Of a stretch of DNA of 15,840 nucleotides, positions 7,081 through 14,586 are shown one piece after another (position 1 is the first letter of the stretch; each line of letters starts with the position of its first letter). Under the pieces are notes generated by a model. The model was not told the origin of the DNA. It searched no databases and worked only from the letters and a program-made list of their open reading frames with translations. Made by a program: the position numbers and the translations under genes. The DNA comes from an uncultured Lachnospiraceae bacterium. GTDB taxonomy: Bacteria > Bacillota > Clostridia > Lachnospirales > Lachnospiraceae. The DNA lies in NCBI GenBank assembly GCA_910577655.1, contig CAJTOW010000065.1:8360-24199 (forward strand). The letters are read 5' to 3'.

Positions 7081-7400
7081 TGAACAGTAGCCAACTGTTA
7101 CCAAACGTTAGTTACTGTTCATGGGATGGATGTTCCGGGAGGTACGCTCTGGAAAAAGTTTTCCCCGGCTTGCGGGTTTCGGATGCAGAAATTCTAAGCT
7201 TGCAGAAATCTGCTAAAAGCAGGACCCAAAATACAGAACTCGCTGCGCTCAGACAGCTGTATTTTTGGCCCTAACGCAGATTCCTGCGAGCTAAGAGTTT
7301 CTAAACATCCTGCAAATGCAATCCGGGGAAAACTTTTTCCAGAGCTGGTATCTGCTGGCCAGAGGAAACAACCCGGCCATGAATAGTAACCAAACGTTAT
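7081..7400. repeat. Interspersed palindromic repeat, copy B (full length)
   Basis: This is most of the gene-free stretch 6979-7503. Bases 7146-7167 and 7324-7345 lie inside exact inverted repeats that span 23 bp (7146-7168 with 7323-7345). The inner arms continue as an imperfect palindrome to a central core at 7236-7254, flanked by CCAAAATACAG and CTGTATTTTTGG. Farther out, 7111-7124 pairs with 7377-7390 at 13 of 14 positions. The palindrome is bracketed by near-identical direct repeats GTTACCAAACGTTA (7097-7110) and GTAACCAAACGTTA (7386-7399). TGAACAGTA at 7081-7089 also pairs with 7113-7121. It matches copies A and C. No transposase is encoded. The tex promoter lies about 30 bases beyond its right end. 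Confidence 0.85.
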
Positions 7401-7429
7401 AGGGCCACACGAAACCAGCCACGTAACAC

Positions 7430-7458
7430 TTGCATAACCTGCGGATATGAATTATAAT
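7430..7458 (+). promoter_or_regulatory. Sigma-A promoter of tex
   Basis: A -35 box TTGCAT (7430-7435), a 17-base spacer and a perfect -10 TATAAT (7453-7458) precede tex. Transcription would begin near 7465, about 40 nt before the ATG. It may also drive the genes through the rimI-type gene. Confidence 0.85.
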
Positions 7459-7503
7459 CATTAAACGAATAAAACAAAGGCAGAATGACAGAAAGGAATA
7501 CAG

Positions 7504-9654
7504 ATGGACATTATCAAAGTTCTGCAGGATGAACTGCAGATTGGATATAAGCAGGCAGAGGCGGCAGTGGCGCTGATTGACGAGGGCAACACCATTCCTT
7601 TCATCGCGCGTTACCGGAAGGAGGCCACAGGGGCCCTCAATGACGAGATCCTGCGCAGCCTGGATGAGCGGCTGCGTTATCTCAGGAATCTGGAGGAGAA
7701 GAAGGAGCAGGTGCTGGGGGCCATCCGGGATCAGGAGAAGCTGACTCCGGAGCTGGAGGCCCAGATCCGTGGGGCCATGACCATAGTGGCAGTGGATGAT
7801 CTGTACCGTCCCTACCGTCCGAAGCGCCGGACCAGGGCCATGATCGCCAGGGAGAAGGGGCTGGAGCCCCTGGCGGACCTGATCAGCCTTCAGATGACCA
7901 AAGAACCGATAGAAAAACTGGCAGAGGCTTATATCTCGGAGGAGAAGGAAGTCCTGACCGCCCAGGATGCGGTGAACGGAGCCAAAGATATCCTGGCAGA
8001 ACGGATTTCCGACAATGCGGATTACCGCACCTACATCCGGCGGACCACCATGGAGCAGGGCAGCATCCGCTCCGCGGCCAGAGACGAAAAGGAAGCCTCC
8101 GTATACGAGATGTATTATAATTACGAGGAAACCGTGAAACGTTGTGCCGGACACCGGGTTCTGGCCCTGAACCGGGGGGAGAAGGAGAAGCTCCTTACGG
8201 TGAAGCTGGATGCCCCGGAGGATATAGCGCTCCGCTACCTGGAGAAACGGGTCATCCAGAAGGACAACCCTTACACGACCCCCATCCTGAAAGAAGTGGT
8301 AGCCGACAGCTACGGGCGTCTCATTGCGCCGGCCATTGAACGGGAGATCCGTAATGATATGACCGAGAAGGCGGAAGCAGGCGCCATCAAGGTATTCGGG
8401 AAGAACCTGCAGCAGCTTCTGATGCAGCCTCCCATTGCAGGCCGTGTGGTGCTGGGCTGGGATCCGGCCTTCCGCACAGGCTGCAAGCTGGCAGTGGTGG
8501 ACGATACCGGCAAGGTGCTGGACACCACGGTCATCTATCCCACTGCGCCCCAGAATAAGGTGGAGGAAGCCAAGACGGTCCTTAAGAAACTGATCCGCAA
8601 ATACAACATTTCCCTGATCTCCGTGGGAAACGGGACTGCCTCCAGGGAATCGGAACAGATCATCGTGGATCTGATCCGGGAGATCCCCGAACCGGTCCAG
8701 TATGTGATCGTCAACGAGGCAGGAGCCTCCGTATATTCGGCCAGCAAGCTGGCTACGGAAGAATTTCCCCAGTTTGATGTGGGGCAGCGAAGCGCGGCAT
8801 CTATCGCCCGCCGTCTCCAGGATCCCCTGGCCGAGCTGGTGAAGATTGATCCCAAGTCCATCGGCGTGGGTCAGTACCAGCATGATATGAACCAGAAGAA
8901 TCTCAGTGAAGCCCTGCAGGGGGTGGTGGAGGACTGCGTCAACAAGGTTGGTGTGGATTTAAATACCGCGTCCGCCTCTCTGCTGGAATACGTTTCCGGC
9001 ATTACCAAAGCCGTGGCGAAGAATATTGTGGCTTACCGGGAGGAGAACGGGGCCTTCTCGGACCGCCGCCAGCTTCTGAAGGTGGCCAAGCTGGGGCCCA
9101 AGGCATACGAGCAGTGCGCCGGTTTCATGCGGATCACCGGAGGCAGGAATCCTCTGGACGGCACCTCCGTGCATCCGGAGAGCTACGGGGCGGCCACAGC
9201 GCTTCTGGAGCGGCTGGGTTATTCCATGGAGAGTCTGGCAAAGGGCGGTGTGGCAGGACTGGGAAAGAAGATTTCGGATTATAAGAAGCTGGCTGCCCAG
9301 CTGGAGATAGGCGAGATGACCCTGCGGGATATTGTGAAGGAGCTGGAAAAGCCGGGGCGTGATCCCCGTGAGGAGATGCCAAGGCCCATTCTGCGGACCG
9401 ATGTCCTGGAGATGAAGGATCTGACTCCCGGAATGATCCTCAAGGGAACCGTGAGAAATGTCATCGATTTCGGGGCATTCGTGGATATCGGTGTGCACCA
9501 GGACGGGCTGGTCCATATCTCCCAGATGACCGACCGCTACATCAAACATCCCATGGAAGTAGTCAGCGTGGGCGATATCGTGGAGGTAAAGGTCTTAAGC
9601 GTGGATCTGGCCAAAAAGCGCATCGCGTTGACCATGAAGCTGGGGACAAAATAA
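7504..9654 (+). CDS. tex: Tex family RNA-binding transcription accessory protein
   Basis: Tex is a cytoplasmic nucleic-acid-binding protein related to eukaryotic Spt6, linked in other bacteria to transcription, toxin expression and stress survival; its exact role is not settled. The 716-residue length is typical. The N-terminal helical Tex domain spans about residues 1-190. The YqgF/RNase H-like fold begins near 313 with VVLGWDPAFRTGCKLAVVD. Tandem helix-hairpin-helix segments lie around 480-560 (GVDLNTAS, YREENGAFSDRRQLL). A C-terminal S1 RNA-binding domain fills about 640-712 (GTVRNVIDFGAFVDIG, VKVLSVD). The ATG at 7504 follows AAAGGA (7492-7497). It is first in a run with the YcxB-like gene, tsaE, tsaB and the acetyltransferase. 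A 530-residue open frame on the opposite strand is only its shadow. Confidence 0.96.
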   Translation: MDIIKVLQDELQIGYKQAEAAVALIDEGNTIPFIARYRKEATGALNDEILRSLDERLRYLRNLEEKKEQVLGAIRDQEKLTPELEAQIRGAMTIVAVDDLYRPYRPKRRTRAMIAREKGLEPLADLISLQMTKEPIEKLAEAYISEEKEVLTAQDAVNGAKDILAERISDNADYRTYIRRTTMEQGSIRSAARDEKEASVYEMYYNYEETVKRCAGHRVLALNRGEKEKLLTVKLDAPEDIALRYLEKRVIQKDNPYTTPILKEVVADSYGRLIAPAIEREIRNDMTEKAEAGAIKVFGKNLQQLLMQPPIAGRVVLGWDPAFRTGCKLAVVDDTGKVLDTTVIYPTAPQNKVEEAKTVLKKLIRKYNISLISVGNGTASRESEQIIVDLIREIPEPVQYVIVNEAGASVYSASKLATEEFPQFDVGQRSAASIARRLQDPLAELVKIDPKSIGVGQYQHDMNQKNLSEALQGVVEDCVNKVGVDLNTASASLLEYVSGITKAVAKNIVAYREENGAFSDRRQLLKVAKLGPKAYEQCAGFMRITGGRNPLDGTSVHPESYGAATALLERLGYSMESLAKGGVAGLGKKISDYKKLAAQLEIGEMTLRDIVKELEKPGRDPREEMPRPILRTDVLEMKDLTPGMILKGTVRNVIDFGAFVDIGVHQDGLVHISQMTDRYIKHPMEVVSVGDIVEVKVLSVDLAKKRIALTMKLGTK

Positions 9655-9687
9655 TGTTATGGTAAAAACTGAGAAAGGATTTCATAG

Positions 9688-10194
9688 ATGGACAAAGAAC
9701 TGCAAATTGAACTGAACCTGACAGCCGTGGATTTGTGGCGTTTTTCCATGCATCACGCCAATTCTGGTATGAAGGGAATCTTTAATCTGATCTTTACGGC
9801 AGCAGCAGTCTTCCTGCTGGTGGTCCGCTGGAACACACTGGTATTCTCCCAGCGTTTGCTGCTGGTAGTCTGTGCCCTGCTCTTTTCTGTGTGGCAGCCG
9901 GTGCTTCTGTACTGGAAAGCCAGGAGACAGGCCAGACTTCCGGCCATAGCCCAGACCATCCGTTTGACCTTTGGCCGGGAAGAGGTGACTGTGGCGCAGG
10001 GGGATCAGAAGCTTGCGTTTACCTGGGACAAAATTGCCCGTCTGGACCGGCTGAAGGATATGGCGGTTATGTATATGGACCGGGTTCACGCCTATCTGAT
10101 CCCGGAGCGGGTTCTGGGAGAGCAGGCAGAAAGCTTTGACCAGATGGTGCAGCAGTGCCTTCCGGCAGAGCGTTACAGGAGGAAACCATGGTAA
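9688..10194 (+). CDS. YcxB-like two-helix membrane protein
   Basis: The 168-residue protein has a short cytoplasmic start, two hydrophobic helices (about residues 30-46 and 54-76) with a brief connecting loop, then a soluble C-terminal domain. That domain, including IRLTFGREEVTV, the LAFTWDKIARL strand-turn and YLIPERVL, fits the YcxB-like C-terminal family found in many Firmicutes membrane proteins. The function of the family is not known. Start ATG 9688 follows AAAGGA (9674-9679). It begins 33 bases after tex, and its TAA overlaps the start of tsaE, so the two are likely translationally coupled. Its place at the head of the tsa genes may be chance; no link to t6A synthesis can be read from the sequence. 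Confidence 0.82.
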   Translation: MDKELQIELNLTAVDLWRFSMHHANSGMKGIFNLIFTAAAVFLLVVRWNTLVFSQRLLLVVCALLFSVWQPVLLYWKARRQARLPAIAQTIRLTFGREEVTVAQGDQKLAFTWDKIARLDRLKDMAVMYMDRVHAYLIPERVLGEQAESFDQMVQQCLPAERYRRKPW

Positions 10195-10658
10195 AAGAAA
10201 GCCTTTGCCCCCAGGAAACCTACGAACTGGGCAGATGTCTTGGCCAGAAGGCATCCCGGGGACAGATATTTTGTCTGGACGGGGATCTGGGAGTAGGAAA
10301 GACCATTTTCGCCCAGGGCTTTGCGGCAGGACTTGGCATCACGGAGCCGGTGAATAGTCCGACCTTTACCATCCTCCAGCAATATGAGGAGGGAAGGCTG
10401 CCGTTGTATCATTTTGATGTATACCGGATCAGCGATGTCAGCGAGATGGACGAGATCGGATATGAGGACTGCTTCTACGGGGATGGCGTCTGTCTGGTAG
10501 AATGGTCACAACTGGTGACCGAGATCCTTCCGGACCAGGTCATCCGGGTGCGGATCGAGAAGGACCTGGAGAAAGGCTTTGACTACCGCAGGATTGTGGT
10601 GGAAGGAGCGTCAGAACCTGAGACCGGAAGTCTTCATAAGGAAGGGCGGCAAATGTAA
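10188..10658 (+). CDS. tsaE: tRNA t6A37 synthesis ATPase TsaE
   Basis: TsaE is the ATPase that recycles the TsaB-TsaD complex during threonylcarbamoyl transfer to A37 of ANN-decoding tRNAs. The 156-residue protein has Walker A GDLGVGKT (residues 32-39), followed by the family signature SPTFTILQQY, the HFDVYRI segment and LVEWSQ. These are the standard landmarks of the family, at normal length. The start ATG 10188 is set by AGGAGG at 10177-10182, and it overlaps the previous gene's stop (ATGGTAA). Starting at the upstream ATG 10155 would ignore this strong site. tsaB follows 22 bases later. Confidence 0.95.
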   Translation: MVKESLCPQETYELGRCLGQKASRGQIFCLDGDLGVGKTIFAQGFAAGLGITEPVNSPTFTILQQYEEGRLPLYHFDVYRISDVSEMDEIGYEDCFYGDGVCLVEWSQLVTEILPDQVIRVRIEKDLEKGFDYRRIVVEGASEPETGSLHKEGRQM

Positions 10659-10680
10659 CGGCGCAGCGGAGGTAAAAGCC

Positions 10681-11430
10681 ATGAAAATATTAGGAATAGA
10701 AAGTTCGTCCCTGGTGGCATCCGTGGCAGTGGTCACGGATGACGTGACGACGGCGGAGTATACAGTGAATTTCAAAAAGACCCATTCCCAGACGCTGCTT
10801 CCGATGATTGACCAGGTGGTGCAGATGCTGGAGCTGGATCTTCAGACAGTGGATGCCATCGCAGTCTCCGGCGGCCCTGGCTCCTTTACGGGACTGCGGA
10901 TCGGATCAGCCACAGCCAAGGGGCTGGGGCTGGCGCTGGACAAGCCCCTGATCCATGTCCCAACCGTAGATGCCATGGCTTATTGTCTCTATGGTGTATC
11001 CGGCCTGATCTGCCCGGTCATGGATGCCAGAAGGAACCAGGTCTATACAGGACTGTACCAGTTCGAACGGGAGTTTGAGGTGGTGAAGGCCCAGTGTGCC
11101 ATGGATGTGGAAGAACTGGCCGGGGAGCTGAACCGTCTGGGAGAGCGGGTGGTTTTTCTGGGTGACGGGATCCCGGTATACGGATCTTTTTTCCGTCAAC
11201 GGCTTACTATTCCCCATGACTTTGCCCCGGCCCATGCAAACCGGCAGCGGGCAGCGGCTGTTGCGGCCCTGGGAGCCGTCTGCTACCGCCAGGGCAAGGT
11301 GGAGACTGCTGCAGAGCACACACCCGATTATCTGAGAAAGTCCCAGGCAGAGCGGGAACTGGACGAGGCCAGACAGAGGGGGCTGGCCGGAGAACTGGCT
11401 GCCGGTCACTGTGTAGGAGCCGGATCATGA
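10681..11430 (+). CDS. tsaB: tRNA t6A37 synthesis scaffold protein TsaB
   Basis: TsaB is the catalytically inactive ASKHA-fold partner that dimerises with TsaD and holds TsaE in the t6A complex. The 249-residue protein opens with ILGIESSSLVASVAVV and contains the signature SGGPGSFTGLRIG (residues 63-75). The later region CPVMDARRNQVYTGLY is also typical. It lacks the metal-binding HxxxH seen in TsaD, as expected. The start ATG 10681 has GGAGG at 10668-10672. A longer frame opens at 10579 inside tsaE but has no ribosome binding site and an unrelated N-terminus. The TGA overlaps the ATG of the next gene (ATGA at 11427-11430). The C-terminal 30 or so residues are charged and variable. Confidence 0.95.
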   Translation: MKILGIESSSLVASVAVVTDDVTTAEYTVNFKKTHSQTLLPMIDQVVQMLELDLQTVDAIAVSGGPGSFTGLRIGSATAKGLGLALDKPLIHVPTVDAMAYCLYGVSGLICPVMDARRNQVYTGLYQFEREFEVVKAQCAMDVEELAGELNRLGERVVFLGDGIPVYGSFFRQRLTIPHDFAPAHANRQRAAAVAALGAVCYRQGKVETAAEHTPDYLRKSQAERELDEARQRGLAGELAAGHCVGAGS

Positions 11431-11870
11431 TCCGCAGGATGGCACCGGCAGACCTGGAGCAGGTGGCAGACCTGGAACGGCAGTGCTTCACGGAGAGCTG
11501 GTCCTATAAGCTTCTGGAGGCCGGACTTCACAGCGACTATGATGTGTATTATGTATTCCAGCAGGAGGAGCGGATTCTGGGCTACTGCAACCTGCGGATC
11601 CTGGCGGGGGAGGGGGAAGTGCAGCGCATTGCCGTGCTGCCCGGATACCGCCGCCTGGGCGTGGCCAGAAAAATGATGGAGGCTATGGTAACTTGTGCCA
11701 GAGCCAGTCTGGTGTCGGCTATCAGTCTTGAGGTGCGCCAGGGTAACCTTCCGGCCAGAAACCTTTATGAATCCTTTGGTTTCAGGGCCGAAGCAGTCCG
11801 CAAGGGTTATTACCGGAATCCGTCAGAGGATGCGTTGATCATGTGGAAACGGGAGTTCGACAAAATCTAA
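11427..11870 (+). CDS. rimI: RimI-type ribosomal protein N-acetyltransferase
   Basis: This 147-residue GNAT-fold protein is predicted to transfer acetyl from acetyl-CoA to an N-terminal amine; the E. coli namesake acetylates ribosomal protein S18. The acetyl-CoA motif is RIAVLPGYRRLGVARKMM (about residues 67-84, with the RRLGVA pyrophosphate loop at 75-80). The C-terminal GNAT region reads LEVRQGNLPARNLYESFGF, ending in YYRNPSEDALIM, as in RimI. It overlaps tsaB by four bases, and rimI commonly sits between tsaB and tsaD in Firmicutes. Here tsaD is displaced about 1.6 kb downstream. The substrate is inferred from family and context only. A terminator follows at 11916-11945. Confidence 0.9.
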   Translation: MIRRMAPADLEQVADLERQCFTESWSYKLLEAGLHSDYDVYYVFQQEERILGYCNLRILAGEGEVQRIAVLPGYRRLGVARKMMEAMVTCARASLVSAISLEVRQGNLPARNLYESFGFRAEAVRKGYYRNPSEDALIMWKREFDKI

Positions 11871-11883
11871 CAACATTTACCAC

Positions 11884-11912
11884 TTAAAAATTGCATTTGA
11901 ACCAGTTATAAT
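11884..11912 (+). promoter_or_regulatory. Candidate promoter of the CxxC-protein gene, overlapping a terminator
   Basis: A perfect -10 TATAAT (11907-11912) lies 17 bases from a weaker -35 TTAAAA (11884-11889). Start of RNA near 11919 falls inside the left arm of the next terminator, so the new RNA could not fold the full hairpin, whereas read-through RNA from rimI could. Confidence 0.5.
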
Positions 11913-11915
11913 GTA

Positions 11916-11945
11916 GGGGTATCCACCAGTGGATGTCCCTTTTTT
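11916..11945 (+). terminator. Intrinsic terminator after rimI
   Basis: GGGGTATCCAC (11916-11926) pairs with GTGGATGTCCC (11929-11939), with two G-T wobbles and a tight loop, followed at once by six Ts (11940-11945). It closes the tex-to-rimI run 46 bases after the rimI stop. The rest of the gap to 12094 holds only a small hairpin CAGAGAA/TTCTCTG (11959-11988). Confidence 0.85.
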
Positions 11946-12093
11946 GCGTCTTCATATTCAGAGAAACACGCCAGTGACAGATTCTCTGTATTTCAAAATG
12001 AAATGAAAATGCGCCGCCGCGCGGCTTCTTACAGATGCAGCGGGACGGGCAGGGGGTCCGGATGGGAAAAGATAACGGAAAGGTGAGAGGAAA

Positions 12094-12336
12094 ATGAAAA
12101 AATACAAAAGTAACGGGGATTTGGAAACAGTGATCTGCAACTGCTGCGGAAAGAAACTGGTAGTAGAAGGCGGAATCATCCGGGAAGGCGTCATTTCTGT
12201 GAACCATGCCTGGGATTTCTTTTCGGAAAAGGACGGGGAGGTGCACCACTGGGATCTGTGTGAAAGCTGCTATGACAATCTGCTGAACCAGTTTCGAATT
12301 GAAGCAGACGTGGAGGAACAGGTTGAATTCATCTGA
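12094..12336 (+). CDS. Small CxxC zinc-ribbon-like protein, uncharacterised
   Basis: I do not recognise a named family for this 80-residue protein. Two cysteine pairs, CNCC (residues 15-18) and CESC (56-59), lie about 37 residues apart, a spacing compatible with one zinc ribbon or knuckle site. Between them are hydrophobic and aromatic positions (NHAWDFFSEKDGEVHHWDLC) and several His that might add ligands. The C-terminus is acidic. No signal peptide or membrane segment is present, so it should be cytosolic. The ATG at 12094 follows AGAGG (12086-12090). It sits alone between the rimI terminator and RNase Z, with its own candidate promoter. It might bind metal and act as a regulator or a small partner protein; this is a guess. 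Confidence 0.8.
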   Translation: MKKYKSNGDLETVICNCCGKKLVVEGGIIREGVISVNHAWDFFSEKDGEVHHWDLCESCYDNLLNQFRIEADVEEQVEFI

Positions 12337-12344
12337 CGGGTGTG

Positions 12345-12460
12345 TTATCATTTGATAAAGCGTATCAATTCAGACAAGCAAGCCTGTCTTGCTGAGCCAT
12401 ATGTTTTCTGCGGCAGGCGGGGCGGGATTTAAGACGGTTCAGATACGCTTTCAATCAAAT
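12345..12460 (+). promoter_or_regulatory. Long-range inverted repeat upstream of RNase Z
   Basis: ATTTGATAAAGCGTATC (12350-12366) pairs with GATACGCTTTCAATCAAAT (12442-12460), leaving a 2-base bulge. The enclosed 75 bases hold a 6-bp hairpin AGCAAG-CCTGT-CTTGCT (12377-12393). TTATCA-TT-TGATAA (12345-12358), a perfect short dyad, overlaps the left arm and could be an operator. No T-run follows, and the ribosome binding site lies outside the stem. Whether it works as RNA or as DNA is unknown. Confidence 0.45.
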
Positions 12461-12483
12461 GCAGAAATGAGGAAACCTGATCT

Positions 12484-13440
12484 ATGTTAGATATCTGTTT
12501 ACTGGGAACCGGGGGGATGATGCCCCTTCCATACCGCTGGCTGACCGCGATGATGGCACGGTGTGACGGCAGCAGTCTTCTGATTGACTGTGGAGAAGGA
12601 ACCCAGGTTGCATTAAAGGAAAAAGGCTGGAGTCCCAAGCCCATTGATGTGATATGCTTTACCCATTATCATGCGGATCACATCAGTGGGCTTCCGGGCC
12701 TTCTGCTGACTATGGGGAATGCGGAGCGGACAGAAGTCCTGACTCTGATCGGCCCCAGGGGGCTGGAGCGTGTGGTGTCCGCTCTTAGGATGATCGCGCC
12801 GGAGCTGCCATTTCCCTTACGCTTTATCGAGCTGGAGGAGAATCGGCAGCAGCTGAAGGAAGGCCCCTATGTGATTGATGCCTACCGGGTGAATCACAAT
12901 GTAGTCTGTTACGGATATACCATCTCTATCCCCCGGGCAGGCCGGTTTGATTTGGAGCGGGCCAGGTCACAGAATGTGCCCATGAAGGCCTGGAGCCGCC
13001 TGCAGAAGGGGGAGACCCTGGAGATCGAGGGTATGGTCTACACACCGGACATGGTGCTGGGGCCGCCGCGGCGGGGGCTGAAGGTGACCTACTGTACTGA
13101 CACCCGGCCTGTGCCTGTGATTGCGGAATATGCTGCGGATTCGGATCTTTTCATCTGTGAAGGCATGTATGGAGAGGATGGAAAGGAAGCCAAGGCCAGA
13201 GAGTACAAGCACATGACCATGTATGAGGCAGCGGCTCTGGCGGCCAAGGCCCGGCCGAAGGAGATGTGGCTGACTCATTACAGTCCCTCCCTGACCCATC
13301 CGGAGGAATACATTGACAAGGTGCGCAGAATCTTCCCCCGGGCAAAGGCAGCCAGGGATGGCTGGACCAGGGATCTGCTGTTTGATGATGAGGAAGCCGA
13401 GGCAGCGCATAAGCAGCCGGGGCAGGAAGGGGAGGGATGA
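12484..13440 (+). CDS. rnz: Ribonuclease Z (tRNase Z)
   Basis: RNase Z cuts tRNA precursors after the discriminator base to create mature 3' ends. The 318-residue metallo-beta-lactamase protein opens with LGTGGMMPLPYRWLT and SSLLIDCGEGTQ. It has the metal motif HYHADH (His61, His63, Asp65, His66). The further ligands expected for the family are visible at His138 (VNHN), Asp206 (CTDTRP) and His265 (LTHYSP), with His243 in the HMT motif. LGPPRRG (192-198) matches the family's glycine-proline-rich segment. The length is usual for a bacterial short-form enzyme. The last 20 residues are acidic and variable. The ATG at 12484 follows GAGG near 12469-12472. The TGA overlaps or abuts tsaD, so the two are probably co-translated. 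Confidence 0.93.
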   Translation: MLDICLLGTGGMMPLPYRWLTAMMARCDGSSLLIDCGEGTQVALKEKGWSPKPIDVICFTHYHADHISGLPGLLLTMGNAERTEVLTLIGPRGLERVVSALRMIAPELPFPLRFIELEENRQQLKEGPYVIDAYRVNHNVVCYGYTISIPRAGRFDLERARSQNVPMKAWSRLQKGETLEIEGMVYTPDMVLGPPRRGLKVTYCTDTRPVPVIAEYAADSDLFICEGMYGEDGKEAKAREYKHMTMYEAAALAAKARPKEMWLTHYSPSLTHPEEYIDKVRRIFPRAKAARDGWTRDLLFDDEEAEAAHKQPGQEGEG

Positions 13441-13442
13441 GC

Positions 13443-14474
13443 ATGGATAATGGGGCGAAAGACATACTGATCCTTGCTATTGAGAGCTCCTGCGATGAGA
13501 CTGCGGCTTCTGTGGTGAGAGGCGGACGGCAGGTTCTGTCCAACGTCATATCATCCCAGATCGCTCTCCACACCCAGTTCGGGGGTGTGGTTCCGGAGAT
13601 CGCTTCCCGGAAGCATATTGAGAAGATCAACCAGGTCATTACCCAGGCCCTGGAGGAGGCCGGGGTGACCCTGGCGGATATTACCGCGGTGGGGGTCACT
13701 TACGGCCCTGGCCTGGTGGGCGCGCTGCTGGTGGGAGTGGCGGAAGCCAAGGCCATCGCCTATGGGGCGGGGAAACCGCTGGTGGGGGTTCATCATATCG
13801 AAGGCCATGTATCAGCCAATTATATCGAGAATCCGGATCTGGAGCCGCCTTTTGCCTGCCTGATCGTGTCAGGGGGACATACCCATCTGGTCATTGTCCG
13901 GGATTACGGGGAGTTCGAGATCATCGGACGGACCCGGGACGACGCTGCCGGTGAAGCTTTTGACAAGGTGGCCAGGGCTGTGGGGCTGGGGTATCCCGGC
14001 GGTCCCAAGGTGGACCAGGCAGCCAGACTGGGAGATCCCCATGCCATTGAGTTCCCACGTGCCAGAGTGGAAGGCTCCCCTTATGATTTCAGCTTCAGCG
14101 GGCTCAAGTCAGCGGTTTTGAATTATATCAACCACGCAAAGATGACCGGGGAGGAGATCGTAGTGGCGGATCTGGCTGCGTCCTTCCAGAGTGCGGTGGT
14201 GGAGGTGCTGGTCAGCCGTTCGGTGCTGGCTGCCCAGGAGTATGGCTGTGAGAAGCTGGCTATTGCCGGAGGAGTGGCTTCTAATTCCGCTCTCCGTGGG
14301 GCCATGGAGGAGGCCTGCCACAAGGCCGGGATCCGTTTCTATCATCCATCCCCCGTTTTCTGTACAGACAATGCTGCCATGATCGGGGTGGCAGCTTATT
14401 ATGAATACCTGAAAGGAACCCGCCACGGCTGGGATCTGAACGCGGTGCCGAATCTGAAGCTTGGGGAACGGTAA
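13443..14474 (+). CDS. tsaD: tRNA t6A37 threonylcarbamoyltransferase TsaD
   Basis: TsaD transfers the threonylcarbamoyl group from threonylcarbamoyl-AMP to A37 of ANN-decoding tRNAs, with TsaB and TsaE. The 343-residue protein opens with ILAIESSCDETAASVV and carries the iron/zinc-binding HHIEGH (His118 and His122 form HxxxH). The ASKHA nucleotide signatures LIVSGGHTHL and AIAGGVASNSALR, and the C-terminal PVFCTDNAAMIG, are intact. The start is set at ATG 13443, seven bases after GGAGG (13431-13435); ATG 13437, which overlaps the rnz stop in ATGA, is only one base from that site. It is separated from tsaEB-rimI by a terminator and two genes. The 112-bp gap after it shows nothing beyond the next ribosome binding site. 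Confidence 0.96.
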   Translation: MDNGAKDILILAIESSCDETAASVVRGGRQVLSNVISSQIALHTQFGGVVPEIASRKHIEKINQVITQALEEAGVTLADITAVGVTYGPGLVGALLVGVAEAKAIAYGAGKPLVGVHHIEGHVSANYIENPDLEPPFACLIVSGGHTHLVIVRDYGEFEIIGRTRDDAAGEAFDKVARAVGLGYPGGPKVDQAARLGDPHAIEFPRARVEGSPYDFSFSGLKSAVLNYINHAKMTGEEIVVADLAASFQSAVVEVLVSRSVLAAQEYGCEKLAIAGGVASNSALRGAMEEACHKAGIRFYHPSPVFCTDNAAMIGVAAYYEYLKGTRHGWDLNAVPNLKLGER

Positions 14475-14586
14475 TGTCAGATGGCCGACGGGCGCGTGGA
14501 GGCTCACTAAGAAACCGCAGGATCGTGAGAAATGCGGCTGTGGCATTCTGGAACCAGGTATCGATTAAACAGGGAGGAGACTACAG

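Noticed and set aside
7080..7274. 64-codon frame inside the palindromic repeat
   Set aside because: It lies within inverted-repeat sequence, has no ribosome binding site, and is not preserved in copies A and C.
7291..8883. 530-residue open frame on the minus strand opposite tex
   Set aside because: It has no family motif or ribosome binding site, and runs through clear Tex domains on the other strand. It is a product of codon bias in tex.
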